Origin: Azolla pinnata
Lineage: Eukaryota; Streptophyta; Polypodiopsida; Salviniales; Salviniaceae
Direction of reading: 5' to 3'
Assembly (NCBI GenBank): GCA_037176905.1
Contig: JBBBWG010030864.1
Location: forward strand, 7,032 to 71,031
DNA length: 64,000 nucleotides
Within the stretch, counting starts at the first letter, position 1. Every line of letters begins with the position of its first letter. The notes beneath the pieces are model-generated. The model ran no database searches, was not told the origin of the DNA, and saw only the letters and a program-made list of their open reading frames with translations. Shown piece by piece: positions 11,389 through 23,104 of the stretch. A program made the position numbers and the translations under genes.

Positions 11389-14217
11389 ATGAGGCCTTCA
11401 GCGATCCCTGGAAGTTCCAAGTACTCGCGGCTCACCGGCAACGGGGTAGAGGATGCATGCAGTAGCTATCGTTTAGAGTTGATCGGATCCTTTGGGTCCT
11501 CATTCATCCCATCTGTGCTTCCTTCTGCTTCACCGAGAAGCCCTCAAGCCCTCCGATTCAGGCGCACCGGGATTGGTGAACCCTTATTGCGTGTCGAGAA
11601 TCCACCTCTTGGAAAAGAACAGCTCAAAGCTCTTCGGCTGATCGATGATGATGACGACGACGATGATAACGATGGTTCCTGCGTAGTGCATCGTCACGAT
11701 CGAATCAGGCTTGTGAATCTCATAAAGCTATGCAAGAAAGGAAAGGACATCTGGAATGTGCAAAGGATACACGCATATGCCATCAAGAAGGACTTGATCG
11801 TGGAAGATGCTTATATTGCTACCGCATTGATTTCTACATATGCCAAATGCGGCGCATTGCATGAGGCACGACAAGTGTTTGAGTGCATTCCTTTTCCTGG
11901 TGTTGTGCCTTGGAGTGCATTAATCTCTGGATATGCTCACAACCAGCACAGCCATGAAGCATTGAAGTGCTTCAGCTTGATGAAGAGCTCAGGAGTCTCT
12001 CCAGATGCAGTAACTTATGCCAGCATTTTAAAAGCTTGTGGCAATGCGGGATCTCTAGAGATTGTGGATGGTATACTTGCTGATGTCAGACAGAAAGGGT
12101 TATTGGATAAAGATGTCGTGCTTGGTACAGCACTGGTTGACGTGTATTCCAAATGTGGTGTGCTTGACAAAGCACGGGAAGTGTTCGAGGAACTCCCTGA
12201 GAGGAATATCATGTCTTGGAGTGCCCTAATCACGGGATTTTCCCAGAATGGGCTTGGTGATGAAGCATTAAAATGCTATGAGCAGATGCAAAAGGAGGGA
12301 ATCCGTCCAGATTCAGTAACTTACGCCAGTGTCTTGAAAGCTTGTGGCATTGTCGGGGCACTGAGGATGGGGGAACATATAGATGAAGAGGTTAGAAAGC
12401 ACGGGTTATTGAAGAAAGATTCTGTACTCGGGACTGCGTTGCTGGACATGTATTTCAAGTGCAGTGCAGTGGAAAAAGCACACAAAGTTTTCGAACTGCT
12501 GCCATCACGTAATGTTGTGACTTGGAGTGCCCTAATTGGTGGATATACCCAAAACGGACTCGGTGATAAAGCATTGCAGTGCTTCCGACAAATGAGAGAT
12601 GCAGGAGTATGTCCAAATGTGGTAACTTATATTACCGTCTTGAAAGCTTGTGGAATTGTGGGGTGTTTGGAGATCGGAGTAGAGATAGATGCAGAAGTCA
12701 GAAAGCAAGGACTATTACAGAAAGAAGTGTCCCTTGGTAATGCTTTGGTGGACATGTACTGCAAGTGTGGTGCCGTTGAGAGAGCACACGATGTGTTTGA
12801 AGAGCTTCCGGAGCGGAACATTGTGACTTGGAATGCCCTAATAGCTGGGTATACCCACAATGGTCTTGGCCATGAAACCTTAAACTACTTCCGAAAAATG
12901 AAAGATGCGGGAATCTGTCCAAATGAGGTAACTTATGTCTGCATTTTCAAAGCATGCAGCATTTTGGGGACTTTGAAGATTGGAGAAGCAATAGAAGCGG
13001 AGGTTAGAAAAAAAGGATTACTTCAGAAACATTCCATGCTCAACAATGCGTTGGTGGACATGTATTCTAAATGCGGTGCCCTAAAGAAGGCACGGGAGAT
13101 GTTTGAACAGCTTCAAGAGAGGAATGTCGTCTCATGGACTGCCCTGATTTCAGGTTATGCTGAAGCTGGGCTTGGTGAGGAAGCATTGAAATGTTTCAAA
13201 TCGATGCAAAATGAGGGCGTCATGCCAAACGCTGTAACTTACGTTGCTACACTGAAAGCTTGTGGCATGATGGGGTCTGTTGAGATCGGAGAAGATCTAC
13301 ACGCAGACGTCAGAAAGCACAGGCTACTGAAGGAAGATGCCATGGTAGGCACTGCACTGGTGGACATGTACTCCAAATGTGGTGCGGTGGATAAGGCGCG
13401 TGAATGCTTTGACCAGCTTCCAGAGCAGAATGTCATGTCTTGGAGTGCCATGATTTCTGGGTATGTGCAGAATGGGTTCAGTGATGCAGCACTGGGATGC
13501 TTCAAGGAAATGGCAGATGGTGGAGTTGAACCGAATGCAGTGACCTATATCTGTATTCTGAATGCTTGCGGTAATTTGGGGTGTCTAAATATTGGGGAAG
13601 GTATACATGCCGAGGTTCGAAACAGAGGGCTGCTGGATGGAAACATCATGCTGGGCAATGCATTGGTGGGCATGTATTCCAAGTGTGGCGCATCGAACAA
13701 AGCACGGGAAGTGTTTGAGCAGCTTCGAGAGCGGAATGTCGTGACTTGGACTGCTTTGATCGCTGGATATTGCCAGTTGGGCTGCTCCGATGTGGTCCAA
13801 CACGTGTATAACAGAATGAGGGCAGCAGATATTTGGCCGAATTCGATCACCTTCACCGTTTTGCTGAACGCATGCTGTCATGCCGGTTTAGTGAAAGAGG
13901 GAGAGAAGCTGATTGTGGAAATGCTTGATGTTTACTGTTTTGCCCTGACTCTGGAACACTGCACGTGTATGGTCGATCTGTTTGGCCGTGCAGGGCAGTT
14001 TGGCAAGGTGAAGGGCGTGCTCGAGAAGGTTCCCGATTCTCGCCGTTTGCCCCTGCTGCGGAGCGTGCTAGCTTCCAGTAGGAAATGGGGGAACGTGAGC
14101 CTCGGCGTCTGGGCATTCGAGCAAGCAGTGGAGCTGGATGATGAAAATGCTGCTGCCTATGTCAACATGGCCAATATATATGCAGCAGCCGCTGGATTGC
14201 AAATGGAGGCAGATTGA
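11389..14217 (+). CDS. PLS-class pentatricopeptide repeat protein with partial E domain
   Basis: A single-exon frame of 942 codons from the first in-frame ATG (11389). The frame is open from 11296 but only with non-ATG codons. The N terminus is Ser/Arg-rich (RPSAIPGSSKYSRL...), compatible with an organelle targeting peptide, followed by an Asp-rich DDDDDDDND segment encoded by a GAT/GAC run near 11644-11670. Eight LVDMYSKCGA...VFEELPERNVVSWSALI blocks follow, roughly 24 PPR motifs. The C terminus reads GVWAFEQAVELDDENAAAYVNMANIYAAAAGLQMEAD (given here only as key tail), which is the start of an E-type extension that then stops. No DYW deaminase. Same strand as the longer PPR gene 1.6 kb upstream. 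The repeats are clearly diverged between the two, so this is not a recent tandem copy. Confidence 0.9.
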   Translation: MRPSAIPGSSKYSRLTGNGVEDACSSYRLELIGSFGSSFIPSVLPSASPRSPQALRFRRTGIGEPLLRVENPPLGKEQLKALRLIDDDDDDDDNDGSCVVHRHDRIRLVNLIKLCKKGKDIWNVQRIHAYAIKKDLIVEDAYIATALISTYAKCGALHEARQVFECIPFPGVVPWSALISGYAHNQHSHEALKCFSLMKSSGVSPDAVTYASILKACGNAGSLEIVDGILADVRQKGLLDKDVVLGTALVDVYSKCGVLDKAREVFEELPERNIMSWSALITGFSQNGLGDEALKCYEQMQKEGIRPDSVTYASVLKACGIVGALRMGEHIDEEVRKHGLLKKDSVLGTALLDMYFKCSAVEKAHKVFELLPSRNVVTWSALIGGYTQNGLGDKALQCFRQMRDAGVCPNVVTYITVLKACGIVGCLEIGVEIDAEVRKQGLLQKEVSLGNALVDMYCKCGAVERAHDVFEELPERNIVTWNALIAGYTHNGLGHETLNYFRKMKDAGICPNEVTYVCIFKACSILGTLKIGEAIEAEVRKKGLLQKHSMLNNALVDMYSKCGALKKAREMFEQLQERNVVSWTALISGYAEAGLGEEALKCFKSMQNEGVMPNAVTYVATLKACGMMGSVEIGEDLHADVRKHRLLKEDAMVGTALVDMYSKCGAVDKARECFDQLPEQNVMSWSAMISGYVQNGFSDAALGCFKEMADGGVEPNAVTYICILNACGNLGCLNIGEGIHAEVRNRGLLDGNIMLGNALVGMYSKCGASNKAREVFEQLRERNVVTWTALIAGYCQLGCSDVVQHVYNRMRAADIWPNSITFTVLLNACCHAGLVKEGEKLIVEMLDVYCFALTLEHCTCMVDLFGRAGQFGKVKGVLEKVPDSRRLPLLRSVLASSRKWGNVSLGVWAFEQAVELDDENAAAYVNMANIYAAAAGLQMEAD

Positions 14218-14680
14218 TTGGTCTTTGAGAGTGGTGATTGCGAGATTCGCAGTCTCCTATTTCATTAGGCCGTTCTTCATCTGGGAATTTGTAATATGTA
14301 TTTCAGCTTCGAACGCAATGGTAGCTTCTGCATGCAAATGGTGCAACATTTGCAGTGTGTCTATGGAGAGCGCCGCTGTTGTCGCTTCTATGGCTTGACA
14401 TGAAGACTTTGCTGTGGGTCATTCTACCTGAATCTCTCAACCCAACTGCTGGATTGCAAATGGAGGCAGATTGATTGCTAATTTGCTTTCTCCTATTTCA
14501 TTAGGCTGTTCTTCATCTGGGAATTTGTAATATGTATTTCAGCTTCAAGTGCAATGGTAGCTTCTGCATGCAAATGGTGCAACATTTGCAGTGTGTCTAT
14601 GGCTACTGTCGCTTCGATGGCTTGACATGAAGGCTTTGCTGTGGGTCATTCTGCTCGATCCACCTGAAACTCTAAAAACC
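14191..14680. repeat. Tandem duplication of the PPR gene 3' end, about 250 bp units
   Basis: Copy 1 begins at 14191 (gctggattgcaaatggaggc), inside the last codons of the second PPR gene. Copy 2 begins at 14448 with the same bases. Both continue through ctcctatttcattaggc, gttcttcatctgggaatttg, caaatggtgcaacatttgca and gctttgctgtgggtcattct. Copies are highly similar with a few indels, so the event is fairly recent. Confidence 0.92.
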
Positions 14681-15662
14681 TAAATCCTAAACCAGAGATG
14701 GCAGAACACATCCACCGGACTCGGTGAAGCAAAATCTCTGGCCAGATGAGCTTCTGTAGTCATGAATCTGATGGTATAATGCATCTTTTGCTGGCAATCC
14801 AGTAAATAAAGCCTCCATGTATGGTATCATCTCATCAATGGCAAACTTCACAACTATTTTTGGGGGAGTGTCTCCATCTCCGTGGAGCAGGCCATCTCCC
14901 ATCATTGCATGATTTAGGCTAACAATGGTCGATGTATTAGCCTGGTCATTGCATGTAGTTTGTACGTGTTATACAGAAAACTTAAACCACTTTTGGCTTG
15001 TTCATGCATTCATTCTAGATTCATATGGATGGACAAAAAGAAAAACCATGTTTGATGCAGCTGGCAAGCAAACAGCAAACGGCTGGAGCATTTTCCATGT
15101 GATCCGTTTTTGGGAGTGCGATGAATCGAGTCAAAGAAAGATGATGTTTGATAGCGAGCTGGTTAATGGTGGTTCGAATCATTTGCTGGAAGTTAGGAAT
15201 GTGTTCAAATTCTGTTGAAATCACCCAAATCCTGTCAAGAAGGCCAATTTTAACCGCCCAAATGCTGCCCAAAAGGCCAATTTTAAACCGCCCAAATGCT
15301 GCCCAAAAGGCCAATTTTAACCACCCAAATCCTGCCAAAAAGGCCAATTTAACTGATATGATGGGTCCAAACTTGCCTTCAAATGATTGTTCATTCCAGT
15401 CAGGAAGAAGAAGGATCATCAATGCTTCTTGCTAACATGTTCATTCATCAAAGCTGTTGAATTCGACAATCATTCAGCTTTCCAATGTGTGTGTGTGCTG
15501 TTTTTTGACAAGGGGGAAATTTTGTTTTGGAAAATGAGAGATTTTTGAACTCTGGTCCTTTACTTTTTCCCATTTGTTTTGTTTGTGTCTTTTGTGTTCC
15601 CCTGTTCTGGTCTCTTCTGTTCTGTTCTGTTCTGTTCCCACTTTCAGAAGACCCACCAGAAG
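14218..15662. other. Intergenic, second PPR gene to MLK kinase
   Basis: Contains copy 2 of the PPR 3' duplication, a 4-copy minisatellite (15222-15352) and a TGTTC run (about 15609-15640) close to the kinase start. The segment 14690-15200 has no recognisable gene; its short open frames match nothing I know. Confidence 0.55.
15222..15352. repeat. Minisatellite, about 33 bp x 4
   Basis: Four units of the form (a)cc(g/a)cccaaat(g/c)ctg(c)c(c)aaaaggccaatttta. They lie 0.3 kb upstream of the MLK kinase gene. Confidence 0.85.
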
Positions 15663-18600
15663 ATGGAGCAGGAGATCGCTCCAAAAGACCCAGCCAAGAC
15701 CGAAGCAGCAGCGCAAGCTCCCATTCCTGATCGCGTAAGTTCCCTCTCTTTTTTCTCCTTCTCGCTTCGCTGTTGTCCTTCCAGTTTTCTTTCTTCTGCA
15801 GGATCTAGGCTTTAGCCCAACATCTTATGCAGCTAGAAGAAATGTCTGCATACACCACCACCGCCATCAACACCACCGCCACCACGTCTTTCACAATCTG
15901 ATGCCTTAACCTTGTTGCTAAAAAAAGACTATTTTGGCACTCAACAATTTTTCAAGGGATGTTAGCGATGCTTTTCTTACAGATTTCTTACAGATTGTCT
16001 GGGTCTTCGTTCACCCTACCATGCATGCCCATATAAGCTTGAACATTTTCAAACCTCACATTTTTACATGGAATTCAGTGAGGGAATGGAACTTTTGTGA
16101 AGAAATTGACAAACAGCTCCGGGTTTCAACTGAGATAGGGGACCGTTGCACCGTGCTCAGACCTGTTCAAACTTCAGTCGTATGGCGCCAGGCTTTCTTA
16201 TACTTAAAGTCGTGTCAAATGTTGTTGTTTTTCTAGGTTCAAGTTGGATGCTCCCCAATTTACAAGACTGAGAAGAAGCTCGGAAAAGGGGGTTTCGGTC
16301 AGGTGTATCTGGGACGAAGAATTGGGGCCTCTACAGAAGTGACGGGCCCTCAAGCAGTTGAGGTACTGTGGTGTTTATGAGCTTTGCTCAAGAATTTTCC
16401 CAGAGCCTGGAAATAGAGGTCTCGGCAGTACTAACTGTTGTGAATCGAGTGTATAACAGGTTGCATTAAAATTTGAGCATAAGAATAGTAAAGGCTGTAA
16501 CCGCGGTCCCCCACATGAGTGGCAAGTCTACGTGTAAGTACATCAACACTACGAGACCCCTGCCAATTACAAGCCCAGTTTTAATCGTGTCATGCTAATG
16601 CTGAATCACAGTGCTCTAGGTGGAAGTCATGGGGTCCCTCGAGTCCATTTTAAAGGCAGACAGGGGGATTACTATGTGATGGTATATATTTGATTTTTGT
16701 ATATGATTTGCCTTGATCCAGTCACAAATTACAATTTCCTGTGGTCTCAATAGGTTATGGATATACTCGGGCCCAGTTTATGGGATGTCTGGAACAAGTC
16801 TGGACAAGGGTAAACATGCTCATATATTTCTTAGTTGTACGAGAATAGCTTGTGTGTACTTAGTGGATCTTGGCTTTTCTTACAGGATGTCAACGGAGAT
16901 GGTTGCTTGCTTCACTGTCGAAGCAATATCAATTCTAGAAAAAATACATGCAAAGGGGTATGCTTTGTAGTGAACTTCCATCTATCTCATTAAACTCACT
17001 TCAATAAAATTTCACAAGCTATGGATTTTTGAGTAACTACTGGTATATATGTACAGAGCTCTAATAAAATATGCGTCCTCTTTAGATATGTGCATGGAGA
17101 TGTCAAACCTGAAAATTTCCTGCTTGGCCAGCCTGGAACAGTAGATGATCATAAACTTTTCTTGATCGATCTTGGTCTAGGTTAGTATTTACTGTGAATT
17201 AGTCTCATTCTTTACCATCTGTCGCTTATCTTGACAGAAATCTTTCTAACAGCAACAAGGTGGAGAGATGGAACCAATGGTCAGCATGTCGAATATGACC
17301 AGAAACCGGATGCCTTCAGGTATTTAAATCACTTGTTCCTCTTTTGATACATCTTTCGTCACATTTGTAATCTGTTTTTTTCTTGCATTGCAGAGGCACT
17401 GTTCGCTATGCCAGTGTGCATGCCCATCTTGGTCGAACAGGCAGTCGGCGAGATGATCTTGAATCTTTGGCATATACCTTCATCTTCTTGCTCAGAGGTC
17501 GGTTACCTTGGCAAGGATACCAAGTATGTATGCGATGATGAAATTTTGTGTTTATTTCAGTAGAAATTACATTCCAATATTCAGGTACACTTTTTATTTC
17601 TCCAGGGTGACAATAAAAGTTTCCTCGTGTGCAAAAAGAAAATGGGAACATCAGCTGAGACACTTGGCTGTTTCTTTCCTCCTGCTTTCAGTCTGTTTCT
17701 AGAAACTGTAGCAAATCTCAAGTTCGATGAGGAGCCCAACTATGGGAAGCTGATCTCTCTTTTTGATGATTTATTGGGACCGAATCCGGCACTGAGGCCC
17801 ATAAATACAGATGGTGCCCAACGGGTATCAAATGCTGTATCTCATTGTTTCTGAGTTGATCAGTGTTTGAGGTTTGAGTTAATCTGATGACAGGTCTCTT
17901 TTCTTGGAATTAGGTTGGTCAAAAGAGAGCAAGGTTACTTGATGAGGAAGATGAACCCAGAAAAAGAGTTCGACTTGGAATGCCTGCCACCCAATGGATA
18001 ACTGTCTATAGTGCTCGTCTGCCAATGAAACAAAGGTACACCAGCTTGTCCAAAGTGATTGCGAATTTCATGTTTTATGAGTGAAGAAATGGTTGGGTAT
18101 GGAGTTCAGAAGTGGAACTTTGTATCTATAGATATCACTTCAATGTTGCTGATAATCGACTGGCACAACATGTAAGGAAAGGCATTGAAGATCACTTGTA
18201 TATTAGTAGTGTAGCTTCAGCAAGCAACCTGTGGGCATTGATCATGGATGCTGGCACGGGGTTTACTGATCAAGTATATGAACTGTCACCCATTTTCCTA
18301 CACAAGGTTATTTTCTCCTAAATCTTTCGACAAAATGTTTTCTGCCATTTTTTGGGAATCTTTTGGAAAGAGGAAATATAAAGCAAATTTTCATTTATAG
18401 GAATGGATCATTGAGCAGTGGGAGAAAAATTACTATATAAGTGCGATTGCTGGTGCTAATAATGGTAGCTCATTGGTGGTCATGTCAAAAGGTGCAGATG
18501 CTATGCGGTGCTCCTTGTTTTGCTAACTCATTTAATGTGTTCTTCATCTTATGCCTTCATTTTTCTTTCAGGAACACAGTACACTCAGCAGTCTTACAAA

Positions 18601-19167
18601 TTTAGTGATGCTTTCCCTTTTAAATGGATAAACAAGAAGTGGAAGGAGGGATTCTATGTTACCTCCATGGCCACTGCTGGGAGTTGTTGGGGCGTGGTCA
18701 TGTCACGAAATGCTGGTTATTCTAACCAAGTAAGACCAGTGGATGGTTTTTCAGGATTCAACCACTCTTTCTACATGAAAGGACACTTTCTGCTTACTTG
18801 CGGTTTATGCTAATTCACCTCAATTGTGTATCAAACACCTAGGTGGTAGAGCTGGATTTTCTATATCCAAGTGAAGGCATCCACCGCAGATGGGACAGTG
18901 GATATTGTATAACAGCCATTGCTGCAACATCAGATCAGGCTGCTTTCATCTTCAGTGTGCCGAAAAAAAGACCTGTTGATGAAACACAAGAAACACTTCG
19001 CACATCAGCCTTTCCCAGTGGACACATAAAGGTTCCGTGATTTAATCATATTCATGCTCTCTATTGCATCCTTTTCTCGAATTCACATGCCCATTTTATC
19101 TTTCCAGGAGAAGTGGTCCAAAAACTTGTACCTAGCAGTTATAAGTTACGGACGCACTGTTTCATAG
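15663..19167 (+). CDS. MUT9-like / EL1-like casein kinase I family protein kinase (MLK/AEL/PPK)
   Basis: Exons: 15663-15734, 16237-16362, 16460-16533, 16612-16681, 16754-16809, 16886-16957, 17086-17180, 17253-17319, 17394-17523, 17606-17824, 17914-18035, 18132-18306, 18401-18491, 18572-18729, 18843-19031, 19108-19167. Total 591 aa, all junctions in phase. Glycine loop LGKGGFGQV (39-47), lysine in VALK (K70), catalytic HGDVKPEN (Asp162) and DLG in place of DFG (185-187), as expected for this family. A basic cluster [17 protein letters not shown] follows the kinase domain and may be a nuclear signal. The plant-specific C-terminal region ends [15 protein letters not shown]. Known relatives phosphorylate histone H3, photoreceptors and ABA receptors. 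The N terminus is shorter than in Arabidopsis MLKs. An in-frame frame extends upstream, but 15663 gives the family-like start. Confidence 0.94.
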
Positions 19168-19853
19168 GAGCATGAACAGCTATATTCTCATCGGAAGCCA
19201 AAGGATTGAATCATTCCTACATGTAGCAGTGGTGAAACAGAAGAGAGAGCTCTCTATTGTATTTCTTCTATGCATTCAACACATTGGGAGCGATTAAGTC
19301 ATAAAGCCACCCTAAGATATGATGGTGGTTAATCAACTTGGCGCTTCATGCATTAAGCTTATTGAAGTGATGAGCTGGTACTTCCATCTTCAGGCTACTG
19401 CCAGGAAGATGAATGTGAGGTCACTGTATTTACCGGGAAGAAATCTGCCAGGTCTTTGATTTTGTAAGTCATGGGGCAGATATTCTCCAACCTGCGCATT
19501 TTGATGGCCATCTTTGGAGTGATTGCAAGCAAAATACTGTCCCATATTTCTATCCGACCATGGAGAATTGCAACACAGGATGCTCACAATTGAGCTATAG
19601 TGGACACCCCTTGATGCCGGTGCTTATCATTCAGTATGATTTTCATGAAAATCTCTTTCAATCTTTAAATTTTCCTTTCACAAGATGTGCGTTTTCTTTG
19701 TTTTTCAAACTTGGTATATTATAATTGTTACAGCTTGTAGCCTATAAGTACTCTGTTATATGGAGACCCTAGACAGTCCATATTTCTTGAGTGCTTGTGG
19801 AAATTAAGCTAGTTAGAAAGAATGCATGTTATGCATTTGATCGGTGTTATATT

Positions 19854-19995
19854 AGCAAGAATAAGTAAAACATACAGTCCACCTTCTGTAAACAACTACA
19901 GTACGAATTTGGCAAGAATAAGTAAAACATACAGTCCACCTTCTTGGTGTTATATTCTCATCGGAAGGTGTTATATTAGCAAGAATTTGGGCACT
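19854..19995. repeat. Short direct repeats
   Basis: The 35-bp segment gcaagaataagtaaaacata...ccaccttct occurs at 19854-19888 and 19912-19946. The flanking ggtgttatattagcaagaat recurs near 19845 and 19967. Confidence 0.8.
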
Positions 19996-21925
19996 TCGTC
20001 AACAATATTAACTGTTTAATTCCAATGCGTTTGAATATGCCATTTTCCCAATATGGTTATATGTTGTGTAGACAGCGCAGTTCCTTCCACAGATATTAGA
20101 GTTTCTGAACCACTAAGAAAAATCATGACCAACCTTTTGAATCACAGCATTAAAATGAATGCTACCACCTTAGCAATGTGGACACATGTGGCTAATGATA
20201 ATAAAATCAGATTTTCTTGCAGCGAATAAATGGGTCAGCAGGTCTTTCATCTTGATTGATAGTCTCCACCAACAGGTACATTACTTGACATTCTCGCTAT
20301 GATTTGATAACAGAAATAACAATTGCCTAAATGGGAGCTATTTTAGCCCATGTGGAATGATCTATTTTAGCAATTGATTTGGTGGTAAGTTTGGAAAACG
20401 CAGTAATTGTCCACTATGTCTCTACTTAAGAGCCCAACATTCAAAAGAGTGTATGCAAGACATCATACGTCATAGAATTTTTTAAGCAGATCAAATATGA
20501 AAACAATTATCAAGAAAAAGCAGTTTTTTAGCTATCATGTGGCATTAACACCAATTCTGATAATCATTCTAGGGATACACTAACCAAGTTGTGCACTAAA
20601 GCAATTACTGCAACCCTTGTGATCTGCTTTCTTGTTCGTGCTGTAAATGAAAGTACGAAATTTATTTCTAGAGGAAAGTGCATTCTAGCACAACAGCTAC
20701 TCAAATGATCATGTAACCATAAGAAACATGTTTAACAGACACAAATAACACGGAATGAGTTACGAACCAATATATTCTTCTTTGTTGATAGAGCTAACCA
20801 AAGAGTTGTGTAAGTAAACATCCAGAATCAACTAAATAGGTTATTCAAGATAATTGTGAACTGTATCTAGACTTTGGTCCAAGCCGGCTCAGAGATATCC
20901 CTGGAATTCAAATTTGAATGATCTATATGCCCTGGACCTGCAAATGAACAGAAAACATTGACCCTAATCAGAAAACTAGCTACAGCATTACTTTAAACCC
21001 TACGAAAAATATATTTGTTTGAAGACACAATGAAAGTTAACGCATAGACAACAATCTTTAGCTTATCTTTCAGAATGCCATTGTCTATGTCACTGGGAGA
21101 AGTTTTTGTACTTATTTTATGACATTTTCCTATAACGAGACCAGAACAACTTGTCGAGAAATAGAACAGCATTGCCCAGCATCTGTGTAATCACGGAGGG
21201 CCAAAGATCTATGATGATCCTAAAACACTTCTGGCAAGCTGTTGAGAGTAATTTTAAAGCCTTAGATACTTATATTGATGACTATCTTGAGGGGTTGCTG
21301 ATAGAAGGCAAAATACATTGCATGCTAGTCCACAGCTGTTGATACAAGGTGAAGAGACTTTGTCACAAATTAAACACAAACTAGGACGTCATGGTTTTGC
21401 AACAACTTGCTGCCTTCGTCTCTTCCCTACCATTTCATTCACATAACAGATTAATATGTGTAATTGAGTTTAAAAATAATAGAACTGTTGTATTAGGGCT
21501 GACATGATGGAAATAGCAGGAATCTTATAAAATACCTCCATGGCTAATGCCATATTGCAAATGAGTAGAACCAAACGTGAGGGACACAACTCTTGTAAAT
21601 TGTTCCAAGGCCAAGACGCAAAGGTTGAAAACATCTATTCAGAAAATATTAGGTCATGGGAACCTGGGCTTGCTAGTGAAAAATGTGACCTCATCCTTGC
21701 CTTCACAGAGTTTTGATAACCTGATGGCTAGATCAACAGGTTTCCTCTTTAACTCAAGGCATATGTGCACTCATTTCTATCTGAGTATGTCTCCACGGAT
21801 GTTTGAAATAAACTATCAAGTAAGCAACTCTTCATTCCTGACTTCACCTAAATGGATCAGCTGTGTAAATGCCTCGACAATGCCAATTTCCCTTCTAGTT
21901 TTGGTAGCAATCAATTAAGCTCGTC

Positions 21926-21999
21926 CATGATGGCCTCGTAAAGCTATCACCATGATGGCCTCGTAAAGCTATCACCATGATGGCCTCGTAAACCTATCA
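21926..21999. repeat. 25-bp tandem triplication
   Basis: Three copies of catgatggcctcgtaaagct+atcac at 21926, 21951 and 21976; the third differs by one base. It lies in the probable 3' flank of the minus-strand bL33m gene. Confidence 0.93.
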
Positions 22000-22247
22000 A
22001 AGAGGGCCATATAAACTCGTGATGTGGCATTTCTTCCCTCTTGACCACTGCAAGCAATAGGAATATCCATCAAAAGAACACCATAATGCAGGTGCCCAAG
22101 AGGTGTCGACATTTGAGAGAGAAGCAAAACACAAATTTTGTTTCTCATATGTTCTTCAAATCTTATCCTCTCGCTCGCTCGCTCGCTATCTCTTTCTCTC
22201 AGACAAGATTGATCGGGCACTAACCTGGAATGATCCAGCCTGAGAAT

Positions 22248-22421
22248 CTACTTCATCTTCTGCTCAGTGAAGAGGACGTGCTTCTTGACAAAGGGATCAT
22301 ACTTCCGGAACTCGAGCTTGTACGTGATCTTCCGAGGGTTCTTGGGCTTCACATAGAAGTATCCAGTGCCGGCAGTCGAGACCAGCCGTATCAACACAGA
22401 GGCACTCTTCGCTTTCGCCAT
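22248..22421 (-). CDS. Mitochondrial large-subunit ribosomal protein bL33m
   Basis: A 57-residue protein read from ATG at 22421 to TAG at 22248, uninterrupted. It starts [20 protein letters not shown], continues [12 protein letters not shown], and ends [18 protein letters not shown]. The order (I)[28 protein letters not shown] is the bL33 family pattern seen in short nuclear-encoded plant L33 proteins. It is a structural protein of the large ribosomal subunit near the E site. Plant nuclear copies of this size are mitochondrial, while the plastid L33 is usually encoded in the plastid genome. It has no zinc-binding cysteines. It is short enough to be missed by ORF filters and overlaps a longer antisense frame that is not a gene. 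Divergent from the PWWP gene 2.4 kb to the right. Confidence 0.93.
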   Translation of the reverse strand: MAKAKSASVLIRLVSTAGTGYFYVKPKNPRKITYKLEFRKYDPFVKKHVLFTEQKMK

Positions 22422-22670
22422 ATGGAGGGGGAAAAAAACCCCCTGGAAAGGAGCGGGAGAAGGGAGCCCCGCCGGCTCTACTCTTCTGCTGCCTGAAGCT
22501 TCGGCTTCTCTTCAGCTGCCGGGCTCGTTTCACCTTGCCCTCTCTGTTCTGCACTCCTCTGTTCTGCTCCGCTTTGCACTGTTCTGTTCTGCTCCTCTGT
22601 TTCTCTTGTGTTCTGTTTCTGTTTCTGTTTCTGTTCTGTTGTCTTCTTTGCTCTGTTCTGTTTTGCTCTT

Positions 22671-23013
22671 TTCTAACTTGATGTCTCTATATTTACCTGG
22701 ATCCATGGCATGAGAGGAAGGTAAAACCCTAACTCTAAAACCCTAGTTAGGGTTTAGGGTTTAGGGTTTAGGGCTCAGGGCTTAGGGTTTAGGGCTTAGG
22801 GTTTAGGGTTTAGGGTTTAGGGTTTGGGGTTTAGGGCTTTGGGTTTAGGGTTTCCCTGCATGAAAACATGTCCCTATTTCGTTCGCTTTGCGCTCTGTTT
22901 TGTTCTGTTCTATTCTATTATGTTGTGTTGTGTTATGTGTTGTTTTGTTCTGCTCTGCTCTGCTCTCTTGTAACTTGATGCCTGGATATGTCCATGGATC
23001 CATGGCGATTCCA
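22671..23013. repeat. Two copies of a segment flanking the telomeric block
   Basis: TGTTCTG-rich sequence followed by taacttgatg(t/c)ct...atccatggc occurs at about 22620-22712 and again at about 22900-23013. The telomeric block lies between the copies. This suggests a local duplication or repair event. Confidence 0.65.
22724..22854. repeat. Interstitial telomeric repeat block, head to head
   Basis: A short CCCTAAA-type stretch (22724-22746) meets a longer TTTAGGG array (22747-22854, about 15 units with variants such as ctcaggg, cttaggg and tttgggg). The junction aaaaccctagttagggttta is nearly palindromic. TTTAGGG is the usual plant telomere unit. Confidence 0.92.
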
Positions 23014-23017
23014 AGCC

Positions 23018-23052
23018 ATCACCACCACCATCACCATCACCATCACCATCAC

Positions 23053-23101
<49 letters not shown>

Positions 23102-23104
23102 GTC
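23018..23104. repeat. CAC/CAT trinucleotide microsatellite
   Basis: About 29 units of CAC/CAT, with pure CAT in the right half. It creates a spurious poly-His frame on + and a poly-Met frame on -. Confidence 0.95.

Larger units (their letters stand above)
19168..22247. other. Convergent intergenic, MLK kinase to bL33m
   Basis: About 3 kb with no recognised gene. Likely 3' UTR of the kinase to around 19650 and 3' flank of bL33m at the right end. Contains a short duplication (19854-19995) and a 25-bp triplication (21926-21999). Rest is AT-rich unique sequence. Confidence 0.55.

Noticed and set aside
15165-15185. ggttcgaatc and a similar motif near 46570
   Set aside because: Looks like a tRNA T-loop but the surrounding bases do not fold into a tRNA.
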